In this document: piece after piece, positions 7,626-17,497 of the stretch | Numbering within the stretch: position 1 is the stretch's first letter | Layout of the letters: each line of letters starts with the position of its first letter | Source of the DNA: Akkermansiaceae bacterium UBA7331 | GTDB lineage: Bacteria > Verrucomicrobiota > Verrucomicrobiia > Verrucomicrobiales > Akkermansiaceae | NCBI GenBank assembly: GCA_002471255.1 | Contig: DKPP01000004.1 | Location: 106,406 to 170,405, forward strand | DNA length: 64,000 nt | Direction: 5' to 3' | Translations under genes and position numbers: made by a program | The notes under the pieces: model-generated | Databases searched by the model: none | Told to the model about the DNA's origin: nothing | What the model saw: only the letters and a program-made list of their open reading frames with translations

Positions 7626-8402
7626 TTAATCTTTGGAACCTATTCTTTGTGAGGTTCCGCAGGCCGGGCATCTGAACCATTTAAAAAGCAGGACATGTAG
7701 TGCCGTAGGGATGTTGTGACCTAGCAATACTATATGGTGAGCTTTATGGTTGTAGTTAATTTCTTTAAGTCCAAAGGAAAAGATTTGCATACCACATACG
7801 CTACATCTAGATCTTTTTCTCAAGCCTAAATAAATAAAATAAATGGCAATAAAAGCTATCAATAAGCCCCATAAAAGCCAGTTTTGTTTCCCATCTAGCA
7901 TTGACCAAACTGCATACGAAAACATAATCGCGCCCACAATGTAAGACAAAATCAAAAACAGGGAGACCGCATAAGTGCTAGTGCCATGCATATGGGAAAT
8001 GCCTCGCTGTGTTAAATATGATTTCTTTTTTTCTGTTGGCTCTAAGAATGTACCTGTATTGAAATTGTTTTTGGCTGCTCTACATTTTTCTTCTCGACGT
8101 GCAGTATCATCATCCTTTTTGAGTTTTGGTGTAGATGCCAAGTTAATATCAGCAATGGCGATTTGAATTTCTTCTAAAGGAGTCGCTATTGGTTGAGTAG
8201 AGGCCTCTTCAATCCAGTATTGAAGCTGTGCTGCGTTAGGGATAGTAGCTGCACTTTTAAAATAACGTTTAGCTTTGTGTAAATCAGGTAAAATGACCCG
8301 AGGATTCGCATGTGCAAAATCCTCAAGAGTCTTAATCCCAATTACATCCAGGAGCTCAACGAGCTCCGGATATTTGGTGAGGTACAAATTGAGTTTTTCC
8401 AT
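7626..8402 (-). CDS. membrane protein with HhH-like N-terminus and C-terminal zinc ribbon
   Basis: A 258-residue protein in three parts. Residues 1-70 ('YPELVELLDVIGIKTLEDFAHANP' onward) look like the DUF4332-type helix-hairpin-helix segment. A charged linker follows, then two adjacent membrane helices at about 145-195. The C-terminus has 'CSVCGM' and 'CPACGT', a four-cysteine zinc site. Function unknown. It lies 16 bases downstream of valS on the same strand, so it may be co-transcribed. Confidence 0.6.
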   Translation of the reverse strand: MEKLNLYLTKYPELVELLDVIGIKTLEDFAHANPRVILPDLHKAKRYFKSAATIPNAAQLQYWIEEASTQPIATPLEEIQIAIADINLASTPKLKKDDDTARREEKCRAAKNNFNTGTFLEPTEKKKSYLTQRGISHMHGTSTYAVSLFLILSYIVGAIMFSYAVWSMLDGKQNWLLWGLLIAFIAIYFIYLGLRKRSRCSVCGMQIFSFGLKEINYNHKAHHIVLLGHNIPTALHVLLFKWFRCPACGTSQRIGSKD

Positions 8403-8418
8403 AGTATTAAGTTTAACT

Positions 8419-11091
8419 CTATACTAAAGCCAAAATCATGGTCTGTAGTTGACTTAGTTTTTGATTCCATTGTTCCAAGCGCTCTTTTTCTTGAGCTACA
8501 ACTTCAGCCGGAGCTCGGTCAACAAAGCTAGAGTTGCTTAGTTTACTTTGTGCTTTTTGGATTTCTTTGGAAACTTTATCGATTTCTTTTTGAAGTCTTG
8601 AGCGTTCAGCTTCCACATCAATTAAACCATCAAGAGGAAGGAATAATTCACCTAATGGTGTCAATGTTGCCGGTGTACCTTTCGGTGCATCATAATCAGC
8701 GTCAGCCGTAGTACTTGCGGCACCTACCAAAATAGATAATCTGATTAAGGTGTCTTGATCAAGTTCCATGCTTGGCTTAATCACAAAGTTGACATTTTTA
8801 TTGGTGGATAAATTGTACTCCGCTTTGAGGTTTCTTGCTCTATTGGCCGTTTCGTACAACGCCGAAGCAGTCAAGATTGCTTTAGAAATCGTCACTTTGT
8901 CAAGACCATTGAGTAAACCTGATGGATCAGGAAGTGTCGTGGTCATCAAAGGCTGATCATTGTAAGCCTTAGCGAAACCTAATGATGCCCAAAGTTCTTC
9001 GGTGATGTGAGGCATAACCGGATGAAGAAGGGCAAGATAGTGTTTCAACACAGTATCCATGGTAAGCAATGTGGCGGCACGTAAACTAGGTTTGGCCCCT
9101 TCTCTTAAATCGCCCTTGATTGCCTCCAAGAAGAGGGAGCAATAATCGTTCCAGAAGAATTGATAGAGACTTTGAATAAGATTGTTGAACTCATAGTCTG
9201 CTAAGGCTTCATCAACGTTTGCATGCAATTCTTTAAGCTTATTTAAAATATTGATATGTACCGGTGTAAATTCAGGAGCAATGCCGGTATCGGCTTCACC
9301 TTGCATCATGCGGAAACGAGCTGCATTATAAAGCTTATTGGCAAAGTTTCTGCCTTCGCTAATTTGCTCTTCGTCAAACTTCACGTCCGTACCTGTAGGC
9401 GCAATTCTCATTAAGCCAAAACGTAAACCATCAGCACCGTAATCTAACATTAAATCTAATGGATCGGGTGAGTTTCCTAAGGATTTACTCATTTTACGGC
9501 CAATTTTATCGCGAATAATGGAGGTGAAAAATACATTGCTAAATGGTTTTTTACCTTCAAAGCGATAACCGGCCATAATCATACGTGCCACCCAGAAGAA
9601 AATAATATCCGGACCTGTTACGAGGTCTGTTGTTGGGTAGAACTTGGCACGAGTAGTTTCATCCATCGTGTCAAATGGCCATAACCATGAGGAGAACCAA
9701 GTATCCATCACGTCGGTATCTTGTACCCAATTTTCAGGATCAGACGGCGGAGTAGTTCCTACATAGAGAGAACCATCTTCTAACGCTTCGGAATTGAGAG
9801 CCGGTGCGGAGCGAAGTGCTTCCGCCTTATCTTTACGATACCAAACCGGAATGCGGTGTCCCCACCATAATTGACGAGAGATACACCAGTCTTGGATGTT
9901 TTCAAGCCAATGAGCGTATGTCTTAGCCCAACGTGCAGGACGGAAAGTAATATCTCCATCGGCTACAGCGTCAGCAGCTTCCTTTACACATGGGTAGTGT
10001 AAGAACCATTGCATGGACAAGCGAGGTTCAATCGGTACGTTTGCACGTTCTGAGAAGCCTACTTTATTGGCATATTCCTCAATGCTTACGATTAAACCTA
10101 AATCTTCGAGCATCTTCACTGAGGCATCACGAGCGGCAAAGCGCTCCATACCATGCAATTCAGGTACATCTTCACAATTGATGAAGCCATCAGGAGTGAG
10201 AATGTCGATAATTTCGAGATTAAACTTTTGACCGATTTCAAAGTCTGCTTTGTCGTGTGCAGGGGTGATTTTGAGCGCACCGGTTCCAAATTCCATATCC
10301 ACATATTCATCAGCGATGATCGGGATAGGTTTGGCATTTAACGGGCGCATCACATTCTTGCCAATCAAGTGGGCAAAACGAGGATCGTTTGGATTTACGG
10401 CAACTGCCACGTCAGCCATAATGGTCTCAGGACGAGTGGTAGCTACTTTTAATGAATCCGAGCCGTCTTCCAATTTATATAAAATGGTGTAAAGCTTGCT
10501 TTGTTGCTCGGTCATGATCACTTCTTCATCAGAAAGTGCCGTTAACGATACCGGACACCAGTTTACCATGCGACGTCCACGGTAAATAAGCCCTTCTTTG
10601 AAAAGATCAATGAATACGCGACTTACTGCTTGAGTGTAATCTTCATCCATCGTGAAACGTTCACGATCCCAGTCGCAGGAGCAACCTAATTTTTTTAATT
10701 GCTTGATAATGATGCCACCATGTTTTTCTTTCCATTCCCATACTTTTTCGAGAAATGCCTCACGACCTAAGTCGTGGCGAGTTTTTCCGGTGGTTTCGCG
10801 TAATTCTTTTTCCACTCTGACTTGGGTAGCAATACCCGCGTGGTCGGTACCTGGCAACCATAGGGCCTCATAGCCTTTTTGGCGCGCGCGACGTACTAAA
10901 ATATCTTGAATGGTGTTGTTCAAGACGTGGCCCAAGTGCAAAACTCCCGTTACGTTTGGAGGAGGAATGACGACAGAATAAGCGGGCTTTGTTGAAGCTG
11001 GATCGGCTGAAAAACATTTTTCAGCAACCCAACGAGATTGCCACTTTTCTTCTACTTGTGTTGGTTCGTATGCTTTGGGCAAGTCAGACAT
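8419..11091 (-). CDS. valS: valyl-tRNA synthetase
   Basis: Class I aminoacyl-tRNA synthetase that charges tRNA-Val in the cytoplasm. The HIGH motif is 'HLGH' at about residues 52-55, within the ValS-typical 'PPPNVTGVLHLGH'. The KMSKS loop is 'GRKMSKSLGNSPDPLD'. A large editing (CP1) domain lies between them, an anticodon-binding domain follows, and the C-terminal coiled-coil arm is present ('ERSRLQKEIDKVSKEIQKAQSKL'). About 890 residues is normal. I prefer the ATG at 11091 over the one at 11112. Confidence 0.97.
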   Translation of the reverse strand: MSDLPKAYEPTQVEEKWQSRWVAEKCFSADPASTKPAYSVVIPPPNVTGVLHLGHVLNNTIQDILVRRARQKGYEALWLPGTDHAGIATQVRVEKELRETTGKTRHDLGREAFLEKVWEWKEKHGGIIIKQLKKLGCSCDWDRERFTMDEDYTQAVSRVFIDLFKEGLIYRGRRMVNWCPVSLTALSDEEVIMTEQQSKLYTILYKLEDGSDSLKVATTRPETIMADVAVAVNPNDPRFAHLIGKNVMRPLNAKPIPIIADEYVDMEFGTGALKITPAHDKADFEIGQKFNLEIIDILTPDGFINCEDVPELHGMERFAARDASVKMLEDLGLIVSIEEYANKVGFSERANVPIEPRLSMQWFLHYPCVKEAADAVADGDITFRPARWAKTYAHWLENIQDWCISRQLWWGHRIPVWYRKDKAEALRSAPALNSEALEDGSLYVGTTPPSDPENWVQDTDVMDTWFSSWLWPFDTMDETTRAKFYPTTDLVTGPDIIFFWVARMIMAGYRFEGKKPFSNVFFTSIIRDKIGRKMSKSLGNSPDPLDLMLDYGADGLRFGLMRIAPTGTDVKFDEEQISEGRNFANKLYNAARFRMMQGEADTGIAPEFTPVHINILNKLKELHANVDEALADYEFNNLIQSLYQFFWNDYCSLFLEAIKGDLREGAKPSLRAATLLTMDTVLKHYLALLHPVMPHITEELWASLGFAKAYNDQPLMTTTLPDPSGLLNGLDKVTISKAILTASALYETANRARNLKAEYNLSTNKNVNFVIKPSMELDQDTLIRLSILVGAASTTADADYDAPKGTPATLTPLGELFLPLDGLIDVEAERSRLQKEIDKVSKEIQKAQSKLSNSSFVDRAPAEVVAQEKERLEQWNQKLSQLQTMILALV

Positions 11092-11243
11092 GGCACGTAT
11101 TCTACCAGACAATTTTCATCTTTCAACCCTAAGCTTCATTAGTGAATGTCTTTATAAAAGATCAAACTAAATTTGAGCTTTTGTCATATTATATTTTGTA
11201 ACCTACTTGTAACACAAGGAAGGTAAATAGATGGTATAAAGGA

Positions 11244-13514
11244 ATGATGAAAACCTTGTTAATACCTATTCTGGCTTTTGTTTGTCCCATGACGGGACTG
11301 GGTCAAGTAGTGGACGATTCGCAAATGGGAGAATTTTCGGCTAACATCATTATTCCTCAAAGACGAGTAATCGTGCCAAGACCATCACCGACGGCATGGA
11401 CCCCTGTTACTTTGGAGAAAGTGAATGCCTCGGTCGTAATTAAATGTAACGCGTCAGAAACAACTCTTAATCTTTGGGTTAAGAATGATTCTGCACGTGA
11501 TACGATGGGTGAGTTAATGATTCCGGTGCCGGAAGGTGCTATTGTTAAATCATTCTCGTATGGAGATGATAAAAAATCTTATAAGGCCTCTATTTTGCCG
11601 GCTCAGGAAGCACGTTTGTTATTTGATCGCATCGTGGCACGTCGTTTAGACCCGGCTTTATTGGAGTTTGCCGGTATGGGGCTACTGAAATCTTCCGTTT
11701 TTCCCGTTCCTGCGAAATCTTCGGTAAAAATGGTGATTTCCTATGATGAATTATTGACTCCGCATCATGGACAATATGGTTATGAATTACCTTGTTCATC
11801 CTCTCTGAAACAAGGTGTGCCCTGGACGATTCGAGTGGAGATGATATCCGATGCCAATTCATATCAATCAATTTATTCTCCGACTCATTCTTCACAATTG
11901 ACAACGAGAGCAGATGGTAGTGCCGTCTTGACTTTAGAGCAAAAAGAAATGGCACCGGGCAGTTTTAAATTGTTCTGGAAAGATGGGAAGAACATACCGG
12001 ATGGAGCTCCTATATTTAGTACTTATGTGACGCCCGATTTGGTGCATAATAAGGGTGAACATTATTGGTTGGCTGTCATTTCTGCAGACCGGATGACTAA
12101 TCGACAAAAAAACATTCCACTCAATTTAACCATCGCTCTAGATCGATCGGGTAGCATGAGAGGGGAAAAAATGAAACAGGCTAAAGAAGTATGTGCATCC
12201 ATAATCGGTCAATTAGGTAAAAACGACCATTTTAGTCTCATCACATACAATGAAGGAATTTCTACCTATAATGACAATTTGCCTGCGAATGTAAATGATC
12301 AACAATCTGCCTATCAATGGTTAGATAAGATTTTTGTTCGTGGCGGTACTAATATCTATGATGCACTCGAAACCTCTCTACAAACGAAACCCAATACGGC
12401 TCAAGTACCTATCGTGTTATTCATTACCGATGGCATACCTACTATCGGTAAAACCTCTGAAAAAGAAATCTCTTCTCTCATTACAGATAAAAATCCCTAT
12501 TCCAAACGAGTGTATTCTGTTGGATTGGGCGTTGACTTAAATGCTCCATTGCTTCGTCAGATGGCAACCAAAAGTGGAGGGCTAGCTACCTATGTCATGC
12601 CCGGTCGTGATTTAAAATCGGCTCTTTTACCGTTTTTTGATCAATTGAAAGGGCCTGTTTTTAAAGATTTCACTTATCAAATAGTCAATAGTGACGGACA
12701 GCCAAGACCATCCCTAATACAAGATGTGGTTCCTGAATCTAAACTTGGTGATTTGTACGTTGGTCAACCGATCATACTAGCCGGCCGTGCTTTGTCTGAT
12801 CAAGCCTTTGTTATTGAAGTGTCTTGCATCAATGATGAAGGTTCTCCTGTTAAAATGAACATTCCAATTAACCCAAAAGAGCATTCAACCGTCAAAAATG
12901 ACTTTGCGTCTCGTATATGGGCAATGAGAAAAATAGCCGGTTTAGAATCTGCCCTAGTTGATTTAAAGGCACAACATATATCTTTAAACGATTGGAGCAA
13001 AGATCCGAAGGTTAAGGAGTTGATGGACGAGGTGATGAATCTTTCTCAAGAGTTTGGGATCATGAGTAATTTTTCTTCATTTTTTGCAGATGATGGTCAT
13101 CGAGGCAATGTTGATATGGGACGAGCAACCCAAATTGATGAATTGGTGGAGGCCCGCTCAGGGATGGGTGCCGTTGCTATGGAAATGAATACAACGCAAA
13201 AAAGTAATAGCCGATCAATTGACCAACAATATGCTCAAGTAAATGTAAAAGGAGAGATAACCAAAAATGATAAAATCGTTACTCAAAACCAAGATTCATT
13301 TTATCATGAGAAAAATGTATGGCGTGATCATCGAATCATGAAACAAGGAGCAAATCCCAAAATTGATCAAACGATACAAATAGGTTCTCCCGAATACGCA
13401 AGTATTGCCAATCGCATCATTCAACTTAACCGCCAAGCCGTGTTCTCCCTAGATGGAGATGTGCTTATTGAGCTTGATGGTAAAAACATTCTTCTTCAGA
13501 ACTCAATTAATTAA
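11244..13514 (+). CDS. secreted VIT and von Willebrand factor A domain protein
   Basis: A signal peptide ('LLIPILAFVCPMTGLG') leads into a VIT domain (about residues 40-170), the inter-alpha-trypsin inhibitor module, with 'GELMIPVPEGAIVKSFSYGDD' and 'PALLEFAGMGLLKSSVFPVPAKS'. A vWA domain begins at about residue 293 with an intact MIDAS 'DRSGSM' (D300) and later 'FITDGIPTIG'. The C-terminal ~200 residues are unassigned. Such proteins bind divalent metal and are thought to mediate protein contacts in the envelope. No sortase signal or membrane anchor is seen. Another vWA gene follows 20 bases later. Confidence 0.88.
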   Translation: MMKTLLIPILAFVCPMTGLGQVVDDSQMGEFSANIIIPQRRVIVPRPSPTAWTPVTLEKVNASVVIKCNASETTLNLWVKNDSARDTMGELMIPVPEGAIVKSFSYGDDKKSYKASILPAQEARLLFDRIVARRLDPALLEFAGMGLLKSSVFPVPAKSSVKMVISYDELLTPHHGQYGYELPCSSSLKQGVPWTIRVEMISDANSYQSIYSPTHSSQLTTRADGSAVLTLEQKEMAPGSFKLFWKDGKNIPDGAPIFSTYVTPDLVHNKGEHYWLAVISADRMTNRQKNIPLNLTIALDRSGSMRGEKMKQAKEVCASIIGQLGKNDHFSLITYNEGISTYNDNLPANVNDQQSAYQWLDKIFVRGGTNIYDALETSLQTKPNTAQVPIVLFITDGIPTIGKTSEKEISSLITDKNPYSKRVYSVGLGVDLNAPLLRQMATKSGGLATYVMPGRDLKSALLPFFDQLKGPVFKDFTYQIVNSDGQPRPSLIQDVVPESKLGDLYVGQPIILAGRALSDQAFVIEVSCINDEGSPVKMNIPINPKEHSTVKNDFASRIWAMRKIAGLESALVDLKAQHISLNDWSKDPKVKELMDEVMNLSQEFGIMSNFSSFFADDGHRGNVDMGRATQIDELVEARSGMGAVAMEMNTTQKSNSRSIDQQYAQVNVKGEITKNDKIVTQNQDSFYHEKNVWRDHRIMKQGANPKIDQTIQIGSPEYASIANRIIQLNRQAVFSLDGDVLIELDGKNILLQNSIN

Positions 13515-13534
13515 CAATTAAAAATAATACATAT

Positions 13535-14731
13535 ATGAAAATACATACATTATGCACATTAGGTCTGTTTGGTCTATTAAGTGCTTCATCATTAGCTGAA
13601 GCTACCAAAACAGAAGCCAACGTATCAGACGTTGCCAAATCCGAAAATGATAGAGCATCCATTCAAATTGCTTTATTACTAGATACATCCGGCAGTATGG
13701 ATGGATTAATTAATCAAGCCAGATCATATTTGTGGAAAATCGTCAATGAAATGACATTAGCTCGACAAAATGGGAAATTGCCTCATATACAAATTGCTTT
13801 GTATGAATATGGTAATGATTCATTAAAATCAGAAAATCAATGGATAAGACAAGTAATGCCTTTAACTGATGATTTGGATGCTATTTCAACAGCTTTATTC
13901 GGTTTAAAAACGAATGGCGGTGTCGAATGTTGTGGTGCCGTTATCAATGATGCTTTAAATCAATTAAAGTGGGATGATAAAAATCCCGAAGCGCTTAAAA
14001 TGATTTATATTGCCGGTAATGAAGAATTTAATCAAGGATCTGTAGATTACAAAAAAGTTATTCCCGAGTGTGTGAAAAAGGGAATTACGGTAAATACTAT
14101 TTTATGTGGTGCCGGGTATAGTGGTCATGATGGTCCCGGTTGGAAGGAAGGGGCCATATTGGGAGACGGTTCCTATTTGGTTATCGATCATAATCTTACC
14201 CCTCCGGATCCGGAAACACCTTTTGATAAGGAATTAGTCGGTTTAGGTACTAAATTAAATGATACTTATGTGGCCTACGGAAACCAAGAGCAAAGAATGC
14301 TCAAGTCACAAGCTCAAGCAAGTAATGATGCTGAAGCAATGAACATGGCACCGTCTGTTGCTGTAGGACGAACGGTCGCTAAGTCTAATAAACTGGCTTA
14401 TAAAAACGCATCATGGGACATGGTAGATGTTCTAGAACAAGATAAAGGTGAACTCATTATCGCGCAAATGGAAGATTCGGTATTACCGGATGAGTTGAAA
14501 GGTAAGACGACAGAAGAAATCAAAGCATACGTACAAGAAAAAGCTAAAGAACGGGAAGGAATCCAAAAACAAATTGGTGAAATTAACAGCAAAAGAGATG
14601 CTTGGTTAGCCCAATGGAAAAAAGATAATCCTGACAAAGTGAAAGAAAATACACTAGATCAAGCAATCTTGGATTCAGCCAAAAATCAAGCAATCAAGAA
14701 AAATTTTGTGTTTGAAAAGCCAAAAGAGTAG
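13535..14731 (+). CDS. secreted von Willebrand factor A domain protein
   Basis: A 398-residue protein with a signal peptide ('LCTLGLFGLLSASSLAEA') and a vWA domain starting at about residue 43; the MIDAS is 'DTSGSM' at 50-55. The C-terminal third is charged and probably coiled-coil ('EEIKAYVQEKAKEREGIQKQIGEI'). It is the second gene of a vWA pair and is followed, after an inverted repeat, by a two-component system on the same strand, so a link to envelope sensing is possible but not shown. Confidence 0.85.
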   Translation: MKIHTLCTLGLFGLLSASSLAEATKTEANVSDVAKSENDRASIQIALLLDTSGSMDGLINQARSYLWKIVNEMTLARQNGKLPHIQIALYEYGNDSLKSENQWIRQVMPLTDDLDAISTALFGLKTNGGVECCGAVINDALNQLKWDDKNPEALKMIYIAGNEEFNQGSVDYKKVIPECVKKGITVNTILCGAGYSGHDGPGWKEGAILGDGSYLVIDHNLTPPDPETPFDKELVGLGTKLNDTYVAYGNQEQRMLKSQAQASNDAEAMNMAPSVAVGRTVAKSNKLAYKNASWDMVDVLEQDKGELIIAQMEDSVLPDELKGKTTEEIKAYVQEKAKEREGIQKQIGEINSKRDAWLAQWKKDNPDKVKENTLDQAILDSAKNQAIKKNFVFEKPKE

Positions 14732-14750
14732 GCTAAATGATATGATACAT

Positions 14751-14786
14751 CCGGCTTGGAGGGATCATTGTATCCCCTCAAGCCGG
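14751..14786 (+). terminator. inverted repeat between vWA gene and response regulator, weak terminator
   Basis: Arms CCGGCTTGGAGGGAT and ATCCCCTCAAGCCGG pair with one mismatch around a short loop, but the downstream sequence is A-rich rather than a T run. It may be a processing or attenuating hairpin that separates the vWA pair from the two-component genes. Confidence 0.45.
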
Positions 14787-14839
14787 AATTAAACAAATAG
14801 ACATTTGATTGTTATAATTTTTTGGTAGGATAATTGAAA

Positions 14840-15529
14840 ATGCAACGTTATCGTATATTGGTCGTAGAAGATGACACCGCCATTCGACATGGATTGACGG
14901 ACTCTTTAGTGATGTCCGGATACGAAGTGTTAAGTGCAAAAGACGGGCAAGAGGCTTTGTCTCTGATTCATCTTGAAGAGTTTGATTTGGCTTTATTAGA
15001 TATAGTTTTGCCTTTTGTAAGCGGATTAGACATCTTGAAAAAAATTCGTCAAGATAGACCTACGGTTCCGATTATGATGTTAACGGCAAAAGGAGCTGAA
15101 ACCGATAAAGTCCGTGGTCTCAAATTGGGTGCAGATGATTATATAGTAAAGCCCTTCGGTATTTTGGAAGTATTGGCTCGTATAGAGGCTGTCTTGAGGC
15201 GCTCTCCTGAACGACCTCGTTTATTAAGCAAAGTGAATTTACCTAAAGGGTGTCTTGATTTACAACACCGATGTGTCTTACTTAATGACCAATCGGTCGC
15301 GTTGACAACTAAAGAATTTGAACTGGCAAAACATTTAGCTACACATGTCGGGCGCATCATCAGTAAAGAGGAGATTCTTACTCGCGTGTGGCAAGTGGAT
15401 CCTCGAATGGTGGAAACACGTAGTGTGGATACGACCTTGGCTCGTTTACGCGAAAAACTAGGCGATCAAAATAGTGAAGTGATTCAAACAGTGCGCGGAC
15501 AAGGTTATTATTGGAAGGAGATGTTATGA
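14840..15529 (+). CDS. OmpR-family response regulator
   Basis: The receiver domain has the acidic pair in 'VVEDD', the phospho-acceptor Asp in 'LALLDIVLP' (about residue 54), Thr in 'MMLTAKG' and Lys in 'DYIVKPFG'. The C-terminal winged-helix domain of OmpR/PhoB type includes 'LTTKEFELAKHLATHVGRIISKEEIL' and 'TRSVDTTLARLREKLG'. I chose the ATG at 14840, with TAGGA 10 bases upstream, over an upstream TTG. Its stop overlaps the kinase start (ATGA), the standard arrangement of a cognate pair. Confidence 0.95.
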   Translation: MQRYRILVVEDDTAIRHGLTDSLVMSGYEVLSAKDGQEALSLIHLEEFDLALLDIVLPFVSGLDILKKIRQDRPTVPIMMLTAKGAETDKVRGLKLGADDYIVKPFGILEVLARIEAVLRRSPERPRLLSKVNLPKGCLDLQHRCVLLNDQSVALTTKEFELAKHLATHVGRIISKEEILTRVWQVDPRMVETRSVDTTLARLREKLGDQNSEVIQTVRGQGYYWKEML

Positions 15530-17421
15530 AACGGTTCTTGTCTTACTTGTTATTCATCGTCAGTTTACTCTCATTGATGTTTGTTTTAGTGTGGTTTGGT
15601 AAAAATGTTATCCAATCTCATGAAGAAAAAACTAATGAATTGGAACGAGTAAGAGAAATTGAACAATCTCGTTTAGCTTTGTGGAGATTAGATTCTCTTA
15701 TTGCATCAATGTTGGCCACTGAAAATGATCGACTAATCACGGATTATATGTCGGGGGGCCAAAAGACTGAGCCATGGCAAGAAACGTCTTGGGAACCTTT
15801 TGTTAACGCTTATTTTCAAATTGATGCTATGGGGGAATATTCCTTACCTCGTTCGGGAGTGAGTTCTATATTAAACTTGAGTCAATTACAAAATTATACA
15901 AGTGCTCTAAAAACGACTTTGGTTTCCAATGCTAAAAAATCACATAATTCTGATATAGGTCATATAGTTGATCTAAATCAAGAACTTGCTGCCAAGAAGG
16001 AAGTTGAGGAAGTATCGGTTTCCAAGGAGTCTGTTGCAGATAATCATGCTGCGGGTAAACAAAGTAATGTTGATTTTGTAGAGCGTAAGAAGAATGTTGT
16101 TGCTTCAAACTCGTTTCAATATACTCAAGTTGTCTCTGAACAGGTTGAAATGCCTGCGGCTGCTAAAAGAGCATCTCAAAGTCATGTTTTGGGGCAGACG
16201 AAAAAAAATGCGAGGGTGAGTGGTGCTCTTCAAAAATCGGCACATATTGATAATGATGGTGCTGAGGATTTGTTTCAAAATGAATCCGTACAGACTTTGT
16301 TAGATTCGAACATCAATGATGATAATGCTTCCGCTGCACCAATCTATGAGCCAACAGAAATAGTGCAGCAACAATTACTGGCTTCTTCTCTCATTCCATA
16401 TTTTTCCAATGACCAATTATTTCTCGTTAGAACCGTACAAGATGGAGAGACGACATTTGTACAAGGAATGTGGATAAATGCTCAAAAAATAAGTGCTTAT
16501 CTGCAAAATTCTATTAGTGATATATTACCTAAAGCTCAGTTGTTACTTAAAAATACCGGTTCGGAGAATTATATGATGATGGCGTCTTTGCCTTTTATTT
16601 TAAATTCCAATTATCAACCGGTGAAGCCGGATAACTCCGAGGTAGTTCAGTCTGTTTATTTCGGTGTGGGAGTTGCTTTGATTTGTTTATTAGTCATTGT
16701 CTTTTTCTTATGGGGAATATCTAAACTAAGTCGTAAAAGAGCCGTTTTTGTTTCAGCCGTTACTCATGAATTACGGACTCCTTTGACTACATTTCATATG
16801 TACACCGACATGATGGATGCCGGTTTGGTACCGGACGCTAAAAAAGGAGATTATATGCGTACCATGAAAAAAGAAGCTTCTCGGTTATGCCATTTGGTAG
16901 ATAATGTACTTAATTATGCTCGTGTGGAGAAAAAAGTAAAAATGCCACAAATGGAAGCCTTGGATATAAGAGACTTGATGGGGCGTGTGATAGATCGTAT
17001 TCAGCCGAGACTTTCCGAAGTAAATGCTGATTCGTTAGTGTCTTTTTCCTCCGACATTCACGCAATCAAAGTAAGGGCTGATGAAACTGCGGTGGAACAA
17101 ATTTTCTATAATTTGGCAGATAATGCCGTTAAATATGGCTCATTAGATAATGATACGCTAGAATTTTCCGTTTATCTTTCAGGTTCTTATGTTTGCATTG
17201 ATGTCTCCGATCATGGACAAGGAATACCTCAAGCCATGAAGAAGAAAATCTTCACACCTTTTTCTCGTTCGGCTGAAGAAGCCGCCGGTAAACAACCGGG
17301 AGTAGGTTTGGGGTTAGCTCTATGTTATGAATTAGCTAAGGCTATGGGAGGACGTTTGACTTTATGTCGATCGTCTAAGGAAGGTACTTGCTTTACTTTG
17401 GCTCTACATCTTTCTTCCTAA
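15526..17421 (+). CDS. membrane sensor histidine kinase
   Basis: A 631-residue partner of the preceding regulator; it starts at the ATG overlapping its stop, with AAGGAG just upstream. An N-terminal membrane helix is followed by an unusually long (~345 residue) periplasmic region with no recognised sensor fold and a low-complexity middle. A second membrane helix lies near residues 375-395. The HisKA box is 'VTHELRTPLTTFHMY' (phospho-acceptor His about 414), with N box 'IFYNLADNAVKYG', 'DHGQGIP' and 'GVGLGLALCYELAKAMGG'. There is no HAMP segment. Confidence 0.95.
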   Translation: MKRFLSYLLFIVSLLSLMFVLVWFGKNVIQSHEEKTNELERVREIEQSRLALWRLDSLIASMLATENDRLITDYMSGGQKTEPWQETSWEPFVNAYFQIDAMGEYSLPRSGVSSILNLSQLQNYTSALKTTLVSNAKKSHNSDIGHIVDLNQELAAKKEVEEVSVSKESVADNHAAGKQSNVDFVERKKNVVASNSFQYTQVVSEQVEMPAAAKRASQSHVLGQTKKNARVSGALQKSAHIDNDGAEDLFQNESVQTLLDSNINDDNASAAPIYEPTEIVQQQLLASSLIPYFSNDQLFLVRTVQDGETTFVQGMWINAQKISAYLQNSISDILPKAQLLLKNTGSENYMMMASLPFILNSNYQPVKPDNSEVVQSVYFGVGVALICLLVIVFFLWGISKLSRKRAVFVSAVTHELRTPLTTFHMYTDMMDAGLVPDAKKGDYMRTMKKEASRLCHLVDNVLNYARVEKKVKMPQMEALDIRDLMGRVIDRIQPRLSEVNADSLVSFSSDIHAIKVRADETAVEQIFYNLADNAVKYGSLDNDTLEFSVYLSGSYVCIDVSDHGQGIPQAMKKKIFTPFSRSAEEAAGKQPGVGLGLALCYELAKAMGGRLTLCRSSKEGTCFTLALHLSS

Positions 17422-17497
17422 CACAATAGGTTTTTTCGTTTTTTCTAGAAAGAAATAAAGGCACACATCTGTAATATTGTAACACCCTATTTCGAAT

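Noticed and set aside
10116..10337. Short ORFs on both strands inside valS
   Set aside because: Shadows of the valS reading frame; no ribosome sites or family motifs.
14751..14786. Inverted repeat as a transposon end or attachment site
   Set aside because: It is a single copy with no flanking repeat or transposase; it is better seen as an intercistronic hairpin.
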